DNA from: Microascus cirrosus
Lineage: Eukaryota; Ascomycota; Sordariomycetes; Microascales; Microascaceae
Direction of reading: 5' to 3'
DNA length: 64,000 nucleotides
Assembly (NCBI GenBank): GCA_030271035.1
Contig: JAMBUN010000200.1
Coordinates: 62,001 to 126,000, forward strand
A program made the position numbers and the translations under genes. Below are positions 11,687-22,403 of the stretch, piece after piece (position 1 is the first letter of the stretch; the number at the start of each line of letters is the position of its first letter). The notes under the pieces were generated by a model. The model worked only from the letters and a program-made list of their open reading frames with translations, searched no databases and had not been told where the DNA came from.

Positions 11687-13111
11687 TCAGTCCCGGGGCT
11701 GAGAACTAGATCGGGACGATGAGCGCGACCTCCTAGGATGGGGAGATCTAGAATGATCACTACGTGGACTCAAGCTGCGACTTCTGCGGCTGCCATAGGA
11801 TGAGTAGGATGGTGACCTAGCACGACGGGAACGGCTGCCACCTTTTGTCGCGTCGAGACTCGAGGAATATCTTCGTTGGCGACTCCGTGGCTCATCCCTC
11901 GAGGACACCGAGGATGAGGGTGAGCGTCGTCGTCTCTTCGGCGGCGGGGACCGACTGTCATCGGACCGGGACCGGGACCGGGACTCAGAGCGAGACCGGG
12001 TGGACATAGACCTCGCGTGCCGCCGGCCTCTCTCTCTAGTTCCTGGACGGTGCGAACGATCTCCATATGGCGAGCGAGATCGCTTTCGATCCCTTTCTCT
12101 TGCTGGACTTCGGCTCCTGCTTCGTGATGCCGCGTGACCCGTGGATCTGGGCGGGGCGTGAGTAGACCGGCGAGACCTTTGCACGTCTGGACTTCGGGAA
12201 CTAGATCGTGAAGTATGTGAGGCGGAGGCTGAGCGAGACCGGGCCCGCCTATGACCGTTGTAACTAGCGCCGCCTCGACGACTTCGCGGGACATACCGAT
12301 CGCCGCCGCCAAACGAACCACGCGTATCGACGTGATCCCGATACCGCGGCGGTGGAGGCGACCGCGAACGACGCCCGAGACGGCCAAATCCCCCTCTTCG
12401 AGAATCAAAATCGCGGTCGCCGCGTCGCCCACCGCTCCAATCTCCGCGACCGCGGAAACGGTCTCGCCTCTCCCGGTCTCTGATGTCTACTAATTCGCGA
12501 TCTCGAGATTCCATGTCCTCGCGGCGTCGACGAGCGTCTTCGGCGGCTCTCTCGGCATCAAGCTGGCGATAGCTGTTAGCTTCTCCATACTTACAGTTAT
12601 GTCGCCGTCTCTCTCAATGTACCTTCTCCTGAATAAGCTCCTGTTTCTTCGCTTCTAGAAGCTCCTTCGGAACGCCCTGGGAATTGGTCTGAGCACTAAG
12701 GAACAGCCTCCAGAGCTCTTTGCAAAACGCGGCAGTGTCCTTATCGAGGAAACCGGTAAGTTGGATCTGGAGCGACTTGATATCGGGCTGCCAAGAGTCG
12801 AGTTAGTACTACAATTGTAGTTATATTTGGCAACAGCGTTGACTCACATATCGGGAGCCCTCGATGAGGTTGAAGCAGAGCTCAGTGACGACATCATCCT
12901 CATTACCAAGTATCTCAGAGATCCGGCCTGCAATCCACCTATGGAGGGACGCGACGTCAGTACTCGTGCAGAAAATTGGTGGAAATCGGAAAGGACTGGG
13001 GACGCACTTTTTCATGACCTGGAGGTTAACCTTTTGCATGTCAACCTTCTGGTTGAACTCGGGAGGGAATTTTGTGCTCTTCAGGAGCTTCGCATCAACT
13101 CCGGTCGCCAT
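11687..13111 (-). CDS. SRRM1: PWI-domain, RS-rich splicing co-activator (SRm160 type)
   Basis: Model complement(join(11687..12562,12623..12787,12848..12938,13008..13111)), 411 aa. The first three exons encode a textbook PWI domain: KLLKSTKFPPEFNQKVD, then VMKK joined to WIAGRISEILGNEDDV, then FNLIEGSRY joined to PDIKSLQIQLTGFLDKDT. This fold binds nucleic acid. Exon 4 starts as a charged helix (LDAERAAEDARRRRED) and becomes a 270-residue RS/RD-rich tail, the phosphorylation and protein-contact region. Introns are 69, 60 and 60 bp with TACTGAC, TACTAAC and CTAAC branch points. Family members sit in nuclear speckles and the exon-junction complex and assist splicing and 3'-end processing. It shares a 395-bp divergent promoter with NAS2. 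Confidence 0.92.
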
Positions 13112-13506
13112 GGTCGCCAGTCGTTGTGGTATCGCGAGCTTTGGTCGTAATTGTTGCGGAGCTCCTTGGGCGGAAAGTCGATGGACGGCTGGCTGCATCA
13201 GACAGTAGCTCCTGGTTCGATTGTCCATTGTCTCCTTTATTGGTATAATTAACCATAGTTATTCCGTTATCAGGGCCGCGAATCGCCGTCATCCCTGCAG
13301 CACTCCAGGCCCGCCAAAATTGGGTGGGGCACTTGGACCACGAACTCCTCCACCACCCATTAGGTACCCCTCCATGACGCGGAGTGGTGCGACCGCATGT
13401 ATCCCCATATTTGCGGCCCCCGTGGAACCCGATTGCTTGCAGCTCGAATTCCCCGACCTCGGAAGCCGCATCTCGAACCAGCCGGATAATGGGATTGCCG
13501 TTGAGG
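13112..13506. promoter_or_regulatory. Divergent promoter SRRM1 / NAS2
   Basis: 395 bp separate the two divergent start codons. ORFs here overlap on both strands and look non-coding. No named operator is recognised. Confidence 0.5.
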
Positions 13507-14365
13507 ATGAACAACCTACATGCTCCAACGATACCCTCGGGGCCCACTAGCGCCCCGGCCCAGGATGGCCAGTCGATTCAGCGGACGATGGCCGAGCTCC
13601 AGCAGAAGAAAGCGAACATGGAGGCGGAGCTCAGGGCCCTCGGCGGGGTGCTCGATTCTGTAAGTGCGCAGAAACTTCTCGCTTAAAGGAAGAGGTCTGA
13701 CAGCTCCTAAGCATGGTGTAGATATGAATACGCCGCTGTTGACGCGCGATGGATACCCCAGGGCAGACATCGACGTTGCACAAAGTAATCCACTCCAGCT
13801 TTGCAGAAGGGTAGCGTGAGGCTAACGGCTTAATAACAGTACGGACTACAAGATCGCGCATTATCCATCTTCGAAACGATTACAAGGGCCTCATGGACGC
13901 CATTGAGAAGCAAATACACGAGCACTTCGCTAACCTCCCCGAGGAAGTCGCTGCGCCAGCCGAACCACAAACATCCGCGCCTCAAGAACCGCTTCGGGAT
14001 TACGTAGCGCCGGCCGTGCTAATGGCGCCGTTTGCGAGGGTGAATTCTGTTGTCGACGGGAGCCCGGCATCCCTGGCCGGACTCAAGCCGGGCGACCAGA
14101 TCCGGAACTTTGGTTATGTCAACGGCTCGAACCACGATGATCTGAAGAAGGTGGCAGAGTGCGTTCAAGGGAATGAGGGTGTAAGGAAAACATTTACGTC
14201 CCGAGTCTACTTGGATATTCGCTAACACCTTTGGGCTAGGGAACGGTGTTGGTCAAGGTCTCCAGGATCGATGGTGAGACTGTCCGGGAGCTCCAGTTGT
14301 CGTTGAAGCCGAAGCGTGACTGGGGAGGGAGGGGTCTCCTAGGTTGTCATATTCTTCCTCTATAG
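13507..14365 (+). CDS. NAS2: 26S proteasome assembly chaperone p27 (PSMD9)
   Basis: Model join(13507..13659,13712..13784,13840..14180,14240..14365), 230 aa. The N-terminal half is the coiled-coil Nas2 domain (QKKANMEAELRALGGVL, then GYPRADIDVAQ joined to IRTTRSRIIHLRNDYKGLM). The C-terminal half is a PDZ domain (FARVNSVVDGSPASLAGLKPGDQI, a carboxylate-binding-loop-like region). Nas2 binds the Rpt5 ATPase tail and holds Rpt4-Rpt5 during assembly of the 19S base. All three introns keep the frame. An in-frame Met six codons upstream (13489) is an equally possible start. Confidence 0.92.
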
Positions 14366-15295
14366 GAACTGGTGCTGGGGTTCTTGCGCGGCTTTCTCGA
14401 GGACCGTTTCTCGATACATTTATTCAGAACCCTATGCTCAGTTCACAGCTGGATCATGTATTAGTAGTTATGAGACCATGGTATTATGCGACGCAGTTGG
14501 GTCGAAATGGCCGTAATTCACCAAAAAATACTTAGTACCTCAAGAAGTGAAGCACCCGATCCGCGGGGCTGATGTTGTACGCTGTAGTGTGTGCCCAACA
14601 GCCTAACTTCCGGACGGGGTGGTCTTGTAAAAGTTGGACACATAATAGACCCCATGATGTTCTTCCTAACGCTGCCTAAAGACTCCGTAAAATGGCATGG
14701 CCAGTCAAATGCTCTAGGTGTTTCCGCCTTCAGCTTCTCGGATGAGGCAGAAGTACAGTCGAGTTAACGCTAGGTTGGCATCACTGCCTTCCATAAACGA
14801 GACTGCCTGGTGGGTCGATGGTCGCTTGTCAATGACGGAAGGAAGCCTGATGTGCTGGGAGGCCGAATCGCAGGCGCTTGCCAAATCAATCACGTGACAT
14901 ATCGCCCACTAAGCATATAGCGGGTCTCCGAGCAACCTGACAATAATTCGAACCCGGGCGGGTCGCTCCAGCGTTGCAGCCTGACATAATTTTCTGGCCC
15001 CGACTCAAATTCCCCTCTGCCCCAAGGCCCCAGCACATCCCACTTCCCTCTAAAACGTCAGAAGAGCCCGCTAGCCGACCGCCTTTCGATCCCGCACGAT
15101 CCAACCGCCACCCTCACCTACCAAATTTTCCTACCACCACACCTTCTTAGGTACGCGATATCACACCTATCCAGCCTTCCTTTTTTTTGCAGCCTGCAAC
15201 ACGCGCTGGACCATCGTACGGGATCCGATTGCTAACGACTAATCGACCCCTCGCCAGATACCCGTGTTCTTGTACACCATCCGCATTCGACCATC
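14366..15295. other. Intergenic, Ran promoter side
   Basis: About 930 bp between NAS2 and Ran on the same strand. The last 200 bp are pyrimidine-rich, as expected for the leader of a highly expressed fungal gene. Nothing else is supported. Confidence 0.4.
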
Positions 15296-16332
15296 ATGGC
15301 CGCCCCTCAGGCTCAGCAGGAGACGCCTACCTTCAAGCTCGTCCTCGTTGGCGACGGTGGCACTGGCAAGGTAAATCGTCTCCAGGAAAAATTATTCGCA
15401 TTCCTTTCTCCGTCGTGGTCGGCTGCAGGATGCTCCCTTGCCGGTCTACCCCGCTGCCTGATGAGGGGCATCATACTAACCCGCAATTTTTTTCGCAGAC
15501 TACCTTCGTCAAGCGCCATGTGACGGGTGAGTTCGAGAAGAAGTACATGGCGACTCTTGGTGTCGAGGTTCACCCTCTTGGCTTCACGACCGTATGTTTT
15601 TCCTCGCAGCCTTTCCCGCCCGCCATGCGTCCGTCGGCTGCTAACGGGAACATGACAGAACTTCGGTCAGATCCAGTTCGACGTCTGGGACACCGCCGGT
15701 CAGGAGAAGTTCGGTGGCCTTCGCGATGGTTACTACATCAATGGCCAGTGCGGTATCATCATGTTCGACGTGACCTCTCGTATCACCTACAAGAACGTCC
15801 CCAACTGGCACCGTACGTGATTCCCGGCTCCTGTGCCGATCGCCGCGGCGATAGCATCGACTCAGAACTAACGCGCAAACAGGTGACCTCGTCCGTGTCT
15901 GCGAGAATGTCCCAATCGTCCTCTGCGGTAACAAGGTCGACGTCAAGGAGCGCAAGGTGAAGGCCAAGACCATCACCTTCCACCGGAAGAAGAACCTCCA
16001 GTACTACGACATCTCTGCCAAGTCCAACTACAACTTCGAGAAGCCCTTCCTCTGGCTGGCTCGCAAGCTTGTTGGCAACCCTCAGCTGGTACGATTCGAA
16101 TTTTATTTCCCCAGTCCCTCTGCAGCCATTAGGGAATCTTGCCCCAAGCTGCGAGGTCAGTCTAGATTGTGCAGGCAATTCTAACCTCGCATTGTAGGAG
16201 TTCGTCGCCGCGCCCGCCCTTGCTCCTCCCACCGCTCAGGTTGACGAGAAGCTCCTCGAGGAGTACCGCAACGAGATGGACCAGGCCGCGGCCATGCCTC
16301 TTCCTGGTGAGCTTTCTGATGACGACTTGTAA
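15296..16332 (+). CDS. GSP1: GTP-binding nuclear protein Ran (Gsp1)
   Basis: Model join(15296..15370,15499..15591,15659..15812,15883..16088,16198..16332), 220 aa. All G motifs are present: GDGGTGKTT (P-loop, split by intron 1), effector region KKYMATLGVEVHP, DTAGQEKFGGLRDGYY, NKVD and the SAK G5 loop (DISAKSNYNFEKP). The acidic C-terminus ends DDDL, typical of Ran and absent from Rab or Ras. Ran-GTP drives nuclear import and export, spindle assembly and envelope formation. The slightly longer C-terminal tail (APALAPPTAQV...) is usual in fungi. Confidence 0.98.
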
Positions 16333-17190
16333 TTCGAGAAGAGGGTACCGGGTGAGACGCGCCCGAGGGCTCGAGGTCTCGACTTCCCTCGTGATGAACA
16401 GCCGGGTTGTCAGGACCTTGCCATGACCTCGGAACGTGGACGGAGGCTTGGGTTGTGATGTTATGGCGTATAAAGGGGCACGAGATACGAGCATGACGAC
16501 AAAAAGAGGGGGATCGGGAAGGAATAGCGGAGGGCCTAGTGCGACCGCATTCAGGCCTAAATCCAAGGGTAATTCTTAGAGGCCCACGTTGGGAATGGGT
16601 AACTTGGTAGTTGACTAGACGCGGGCCAGAACAAATACACGTCGTCATCCAGTCCGGATGCTTTGTCTATTTTATTTGGTTCTTCTTGATCAACTTGAGT
16701 TTATACCGACACTGGTATATTCGCTATAGCTCATGATTTGATCCCCTTTTCAGTTCGAGGATGAATTCCACCTGCAGTACGATTGATATGCCCACATTGA
16801 CGGGAGACTGATAAGGTGAGATGAGAATATACCGCTTACATGTTGTCCACGAACATCTCTAGGGTGTGTGGGGTCCCTTCCCGTCTTCACAACAAAACTT
16901 CGAACATATGAGAGAAGTCTCCATTGTCTTGAACTTAACGGCCACCCAGGCTTAACAGACCCCCGGCATCGAAGCCTAGATTCCCAACCCTCCAACAACC
17001 CAGGCCGCCCAAGGGCATCACGAAGCTCACGGTGCCTGAATTTTTATAAATATAGCATTAATTATCACGTAATGGCTAAGTCCATTCCTTCCCCAACCTC
17101 GTAACTTGCCCTTTGCCAAGGCTTGGCTCTACCAAACACAGACCCTAGGAGGAAAGCATGCTCAACAGCTACCCACAGAGACCGGCGAGA
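16333..17190. other. Convergent 3' flanks
   Basis: About 860 bp between the Ran stop codon and the end of the minus-strand membrane protein. AT-rich patches suggest the Ran 3' UTR. No ORF is convincing. Confidence 0.4.
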
Positions 17191-17724
17191 TCACCTTGCC
17201 TGATCAACCGGCATCTCAAGGTAAGCCGACGTTCCCGGGACCTCTCCTCTCCCCACCAGTGACTGGCCATCGTACGAATACGCGGACCCATGGGGATTGT
17301 GCGGACTCAAGGGCCCTCCAGACGGCACCTTGGGTTCACCATCTGGGCTCATGCCCGGTACCCGCTTTTGGAACCAGCTTCTTCTTTTTCCGATAAAGAC
17401 GAGCATACCAGACATCAGGAGCAGTGCCGCGCCACCAATTACTCCGCCGACAATTGCTCCAGTATTGTCGACTCCAGAGTCAGGGCTCGATGCGGAGGGT
17501 TGCGCGGATTCGGGGCCGGCTGTCGGGTCAGAAACACTGCCGGCGACTTCCTCGGCCGTGGAAGTTAGAAGCTTGGTGATGGTCTGTCCGTTGTTGTCGG
17601 TCGTCACGACCTCCGGTGTGGTCACGACGCTTACCATCTCCTTGACGATCTTGGTCTTTGTCGGCAATCCTCCACAGGAGTCATCGCTACGGCAACAGGA
17701 GGATGTCGTCCTTTGCACGTACAC
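17191..17724 (-). CDS. Single-pass membrane protein, C-terminal exon; N-terminus unresolved
   Basis: The exon reads, in order: a short Cys segment (SSCCRSDDSCGG), a Thr/Val-rich stalk with TTPEVVTTDNNGQT repeats, a Ser/Pro stretch, one glycine-rich transmembrane helix (AIVGGVIGGAALLLMSGMLVFIG), a basic stop-transfer KRR and an 80-residue tail rich in Gly, Pro and Ser. This is the layout of fungal cell-wall sensor-like proteins with a secreted Cys-rich head. The head is missing here: upstream (17725-18580) no single frame supplies a signal peptide joined to it. Candidate pieces exist near 17902-18099 (two Cys clusters) and 18500-18576, but I could not join them with confident splice sites. Confidence 0.6.
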   Translation of the reverse strand: MYVQRTTSSCCRSDDSCGGLPTKTKIVKEMVSVVTTPEVVTTDNNGQTITKLLTSTAEEVAGSVSDPTAGPESAQPSASSPDSGVDNTGAIVGGVIGGAALLLMSGMLVFIGKRRSWFQKRVPGMSPDGEPKVPSGGPLSPHNPHGSAYSYDGQSLVGRGEVPGTSAYLEMPVDQAR

Positions 17725-19641
17725 ATTCGTTAATGCAACTTGATTGCTTCAGAGACAAAAGAAGAGTCGCTATACCGAGTTAGTAGGTAGGGTAGTGACC
17801 CCCAGATGGGAGTTAGCCAGACAATCATACTGCTCAAGGTGCTGCAGAATGTAGGACTCATAACGACATACGGACGTGGAATTGCCCATTGCTTGGGCCT
17901 ATTAAAAAAGATTGTGCATGGATCGACAAGGCTCCGTGTCGTACTTGTCTGCAAAGACTTCGACTGGACCTTGAACCGCCCATGGACGGCGCCGACGAGA
18001 TAACGGGGATGGTGCAACTAGGGGGCAAACGGCAAGACAGAGCTCAGGTTCACTGATGTGGTTGGCGGCAGCGCAAACTGAGTCTGTGGCCCCAACCATT
18101 GGGGATAGGTTTCATGCATGTTAGCCGGCGAGAGATAAACGGAGGCGTTGTGCGTCAACGTTCGCTTCACATCCTCAGGCCCCATCTACTTCCGCATTCC
18201 TAATAGTCAGGTGTGTTCACATATTTAGATAACGAACCTGGGGTGCCTGCTTGAAGGGTTGTTCGCGTCAGGGTTCCCGAGACTCCCAGACGGAGACGTT
18301 GGACATGTATATGGAGAGGCAAGTTGATCGACAGCTCGCGCACCATTATCCTGCTGGCAACACCGTCGATACAGAGTACCCCAGAGTTGAAGACAGTCGG
18401 CGCGCGAAGCTTGGAATGCCCCTCCGCCATGCGAGTAAATGTTCAAGGCGTTTGGCCCATGATAAAGCGGGTATGGTGCAGTGCCGTACGTTCTTCGCAG
18501 AGCCCTGTAACGAAAAGATAGGCGAAGAGCAGACAACGTAGGAGTGTTGGTGCAATCTCAAGGCGAGAGATGCCATCCTTCAATGATCTTGAAGTGAGCT
18601 ATTTGATGCAGATTGGTAAAAAAGCCTGCTCATGTCCAGGAGCCGAGGAACGTCTTAGGGACGTTCCGCAAAAGGAGCCCTCCGCGTCATTGCCGCGTCG
18701 CGCACATGAGCTCCGATAGAAGGTTGGGGTGCGGGTAACCGGCTCATTTAAAGACGAAGAGCGGAGCACCAAAATTGACTTCTCCCGCCCGCCAAGCCCT
18801 ACCGGCATGGGGCGGGAGGAGCGCGTTTCTGCCGGGTGACATCTGCTACTTTTGAGTACGTCGATGGACGCGTCTATGGCTGGGTGACGTCCCTGGATGG
18901 GGCTCCGCCGCCCCGGAAATTGGGCGTGAGGGGCCACAGGCGCGTCGCTCGTGCCGTCGAATGCGGGCCGAGGGTATTCTTGCGGTGAGAGATGCAATTG
19001 CTAGGATTGATGGAAAAGGACACGCTCAGCGGGTGATGACGAAGTCGTCGTGGTCAAAGATGTTCATAGCCCGCTTGGAAAGCTCCGACTTGAATGGATG
19101 CACGAAAGAGGACATATCGCGGGCACATTCGAGCATAAAGTTGTGGGGTTAACATTTCGTGGTACAAAGCATGGTACTTCGTCAAGGAGCGGCTAGAGTG
19201 GTATCCCTGTATCGAAGCGCTGAAATCTGCTATCGGATCCACATCTTGCCAGCGGTCACGTGGAAGATGTTGACATTGTTTCCTGTTTGGGATGAATGGG
19301 GCCAATTTAACGCGACGTGACTGGCTGCGACCCTCGACGCGGAACCTGGGACGATGTACCCCGGTAGCTCTGTGTTAATGATGCCGGAATCGCGAACCCT
19401 TGCTTCGTCCCGCCACGCTCGCGGCACCGCGAGATCTCCCTGTCTGGTTAAAGAGCTACTCGCCTCTCCACTCTCTTTAAACCCCGGTAGCTTTTCCGGG
19501 GACTTCGAGCTCGTCCTTTTTCGGACCCAACCTCCAAACATCCTTCCTGTTAGCACCCAAAGAGGGACTTGCCTTTGTTTTTCGTTCTGATGCCGTCCAC
19601 TCGTTCGTGACTACTCTCCTTCAAGATCTTTCTCTCCTGCC
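17725..19641. other. Unresolved N-terminal exons (left part) and homeodomain-gene promoter (right part)
   Basis: The left 850 bp probably contain upstream exons of the minus-strand membrane protein but cannot be modelled with confidence. The right part (about 18.6-19.64 kb) is the upstream region and pyrimidine-rich leader of the plus-strand homeodomain gene. No RNA gene is seen. Confidence 0.35.
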
Positions 19642-21568
19642 ATGGCGTCGGCCGAACCCTCTCCTTCTTCCTCTTTCGAGACGCCCGGACACGGCCAGTC
19701 TTTTGAGTCCAGCCAGATGGCTTCCCAGGACGCGAATCGTTCCTTGGGGGAGCTCACCGTGGTTAAGGTTGACCCCCAAAGGCACCCCAAAAACAAGAGG
19801 AAACGAACCCAGTATGGGAACCCTTGCCCTAGCCGGGAGATCCATGGACGGTAGCTGACGATTGGAATTCGTATAGAGCCGGGGACAAAGCTATATTAGA
19901 AGCCGCCTACCGCGAGAACCCTAAGCCCGACAAGATAGCGCGTCTCGACATAGTAAAACGCGTGTCATTGAACGAGAAGGAGGTCCAGGCAAGTCTACCG
20001 GCTCGGACGACGCGCTAGCAGCCTTTTTTTCCTTCTTTTTTTTTGGGGGGGAGGGGGCATTGGATATACGCGGGATACGGACCTCTAACCGGCTCATAGA
20101 TTTGGTTCCAGAACCGCCGACAAAATGACCGCCGCAAATCGCGTCCCCTCACGCCTCAGGAAATTGCTGCTCTCCGTTGCGGGGGGATGCAGATAGTCGC
20201 CGACCCGTCGATTTCAGGATCTTCAATTCTCGCTGAAACGCATTATCCCACGTCTAGCCAGGGGGATAATTCGAACGGGCCCTCACCCGCGTCGTCACAT
20301 ATGTCTGCCGGTTCCCAAGCTCCGGAGCAAAGCTCCCATGATGACAATGGGTCTCCTGGAAATGGAGAACTTAAGAAGAACGAGGAGGGATGTGCTAGTG
20401 AGCCTGAGAAGAGCCCGACGTCGGAGCCGGCTATTCATTCGCCTGGTCTTTCACAGTCGTTCCCCGGCACCACTGGCTACTTGGCCAACCGTTGGAACAC
20501 CAGCGCGTTCTCTACGCCTTCATCGGCGCCACACAATGATACTCTAAAGTAGGCCACCCATCTACTGTTTCTGATTGGGGAATGAGACTGACGCCGTATA
20601 TCAGAACGGAATCCGTTCCGCCTTCCTCTTGCTCGTCCACGCGATCTGACGCTGGTGGTCATTCCCGCTCACGTGTCCGGTTATCATTCTCATTCGAGGG
20701 CAAGGCCGAGATTGTGTCTAACGACACAAGCCCACCGCGGATGCAGCACGAACGGCCCGTATCAACCGCACCCACCCTGCCCCAGGTGCGCCCTCGTGGC
20801 CTACACCGCAGCCACAGCGCCCTCCCAAGCGTGACGCTGCCCCCAATCTCAACCCTTACCGGCGGTCTCCCGCCTCCACGCCTCGCCCGCGGGCGGTCGC
20901 GCGACGTCAACGCGTGGGAACTCTGCTGCGATGACGACGCGCCAGATGACCTCACCAAGATGGCCGAGAATGAGGCCAACGGTTCGGCCCTTGCCGCTAT
21001 TAGTCTCCTACGCTCCTCCGGCTCCGTCCTCCAGCCGAGCTCCAACAAGCGGAACGCACCGCTTTCAAAGCGGAATCCTCTCGCGAAGAAGCCGAAGCTC
21101 GGCAAGAGCCACTCTAGTATCGCACGCCTCGCCGATTCTGATAAGAAGACTGATGAGAATGGCCTGGCCAAGGATGACGACGTGTCCTCGAAAAAGCTCC
21201 GAGTCTCGATGCTCGTCTCGCCGTCTGGTGACTCAGACAAAGAGAATCTGAGCCCTGACGAGGATGGCAACCCGGACTTCTCTGGCCGCCGGCGACCCCT
21301 CCCCGAAGGCCCCTCGCGACGAACGGACCGTGTCTTGCAAGAGCAGCGGTTCCCAGCCATGAGGAATTCCCGCGCCAGCCCTACGCCCTTCCCGCAAAGG
21401 GGTAAACGGAGTGAATCGCCCCTTAAGGTTTTCGAGGATGGCGACAAGAGCGAGGTTCGCAACGGGGAGGTGGAGAAGTTCATGCGTGGGGAGGTAAGTC
21501 CCAGCAAGAAAGGGGACGCGGACTGCGTTGCGGGGCTATTAGCGCTTAGCCAGGGGAACTGGCGGTGA
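19642..21568 (+). CDS. YOX1: Homeodomain transcription factor, YOX1-like
   Basis: Model join(19642..19811,19877..19988,20100..20548,20605..21568), 564 aa. Residues about 50-110 form a homeodomain assembled from three exons: KRKRTQ, then AILEAAYRENPKPDKIARL...LNEKEVQ, then the recognition helix IWFQNRRQNDRRKSRP. The rest is Ser/Pro-rich and disordered, with basic KKPKLGKS-type patches that may be nuclear signals and a DKEN sequence. In yeast Yox1 represses M/G1 and G1/S cell-cycle genes; the same target set here is only inferred. Intron 2 is a GC-AG intron (donor GCAAGT at 19989), needed to join EVQ directly to IWF. The Met at 19642 is the only good start before the homeodomain. Confidence 0.85.
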
Positions 21569-22403
21569 TGCGTTATTCAAAGCCATGTAAGAATATCTCG
21601 GCCTCGTGCCGATGGGCAGGGTGTGGGAAGCATATCGACCGGACGCCTAGGCTAACTTAGACGATATTGATTGTTGGGAGACGGATGCAGTGCTTATAGG
21701 ATGAAGGGAATATTAAAAGGCTGCGAAACGGGAATTGATCTTGTACTTTTTTCTGAGGGTTTCGTCTTTCGAGGAAAGGTGGGAAATGGTGTCGCGGAGC
21801 TTGTCAAGTTATGGGAATAATGTGAAAACATCTGCAGTGAGCCGGATGAAATCTGTCGTTCCTCCTGAAACTAAACACTCGTACCTCAGGTACAAATAAT
21901 GCAAAGAGTAAGCTCCATCTTCTCACCTGGCTAAAACCCCGAGATCAACGTCGCAACGGCAGATCCTCCTGCCCCCCCTTTTTCTCCTTCCCGTGTCGAT
22001 CAGATGCACGGCATGATTGCCGCTCGGGTGCTCTTGGCCCCAAGAGTTCAGGAGCTTAGGAGCGAGTTGCGAATTTTCTTCACCCGAAGGGCAGCGGTGG
22101 AGTACTACAACTGTCTTACATCGTAGATATAGACGAGGTTTGAACTAAGACTTCCGTCCAAATCCCCCAAAGTCGCCCTTGGGAAGTCCTTTAAGTTTCA
22201 TGATACTATATTGCTGCCTCTATATGCGAGTATAGCTATATGCCAGGAACTATTTACGTTCGGGAGTAGTGGTCTCAACGCATGTGTGATCCCCATCTAT
22301 CTCGGGACGTGGCCAACCCATATGCCAAATTGCTAGCCAGACGCAGAAGGCACGCTTCTACAGATGTTGTCTATAAAAAATGTGTGAGCAATTCTATATG
22401 CTC
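21569..22403. other. Convergent 3' flanks
   Basis: 835 bp between the stop of the homeodomain gene and that of NAD kinase. It is AT-richer than the flanks and no gene is supported. Confidence 0.4.

Noticed and set aside
14945..14960. TTCGAACC resembling an inverted T-loop
   Set aside because: On the minus strand no D-arm, anticodon arm or acceptor stem can be built around it.
20659..21507. 282-codon ORF antisense to the homeodomain gene
   Set aside because: Shadow of a GC-rich exon; Arg/Ser/Gly-rich composition and no motif.
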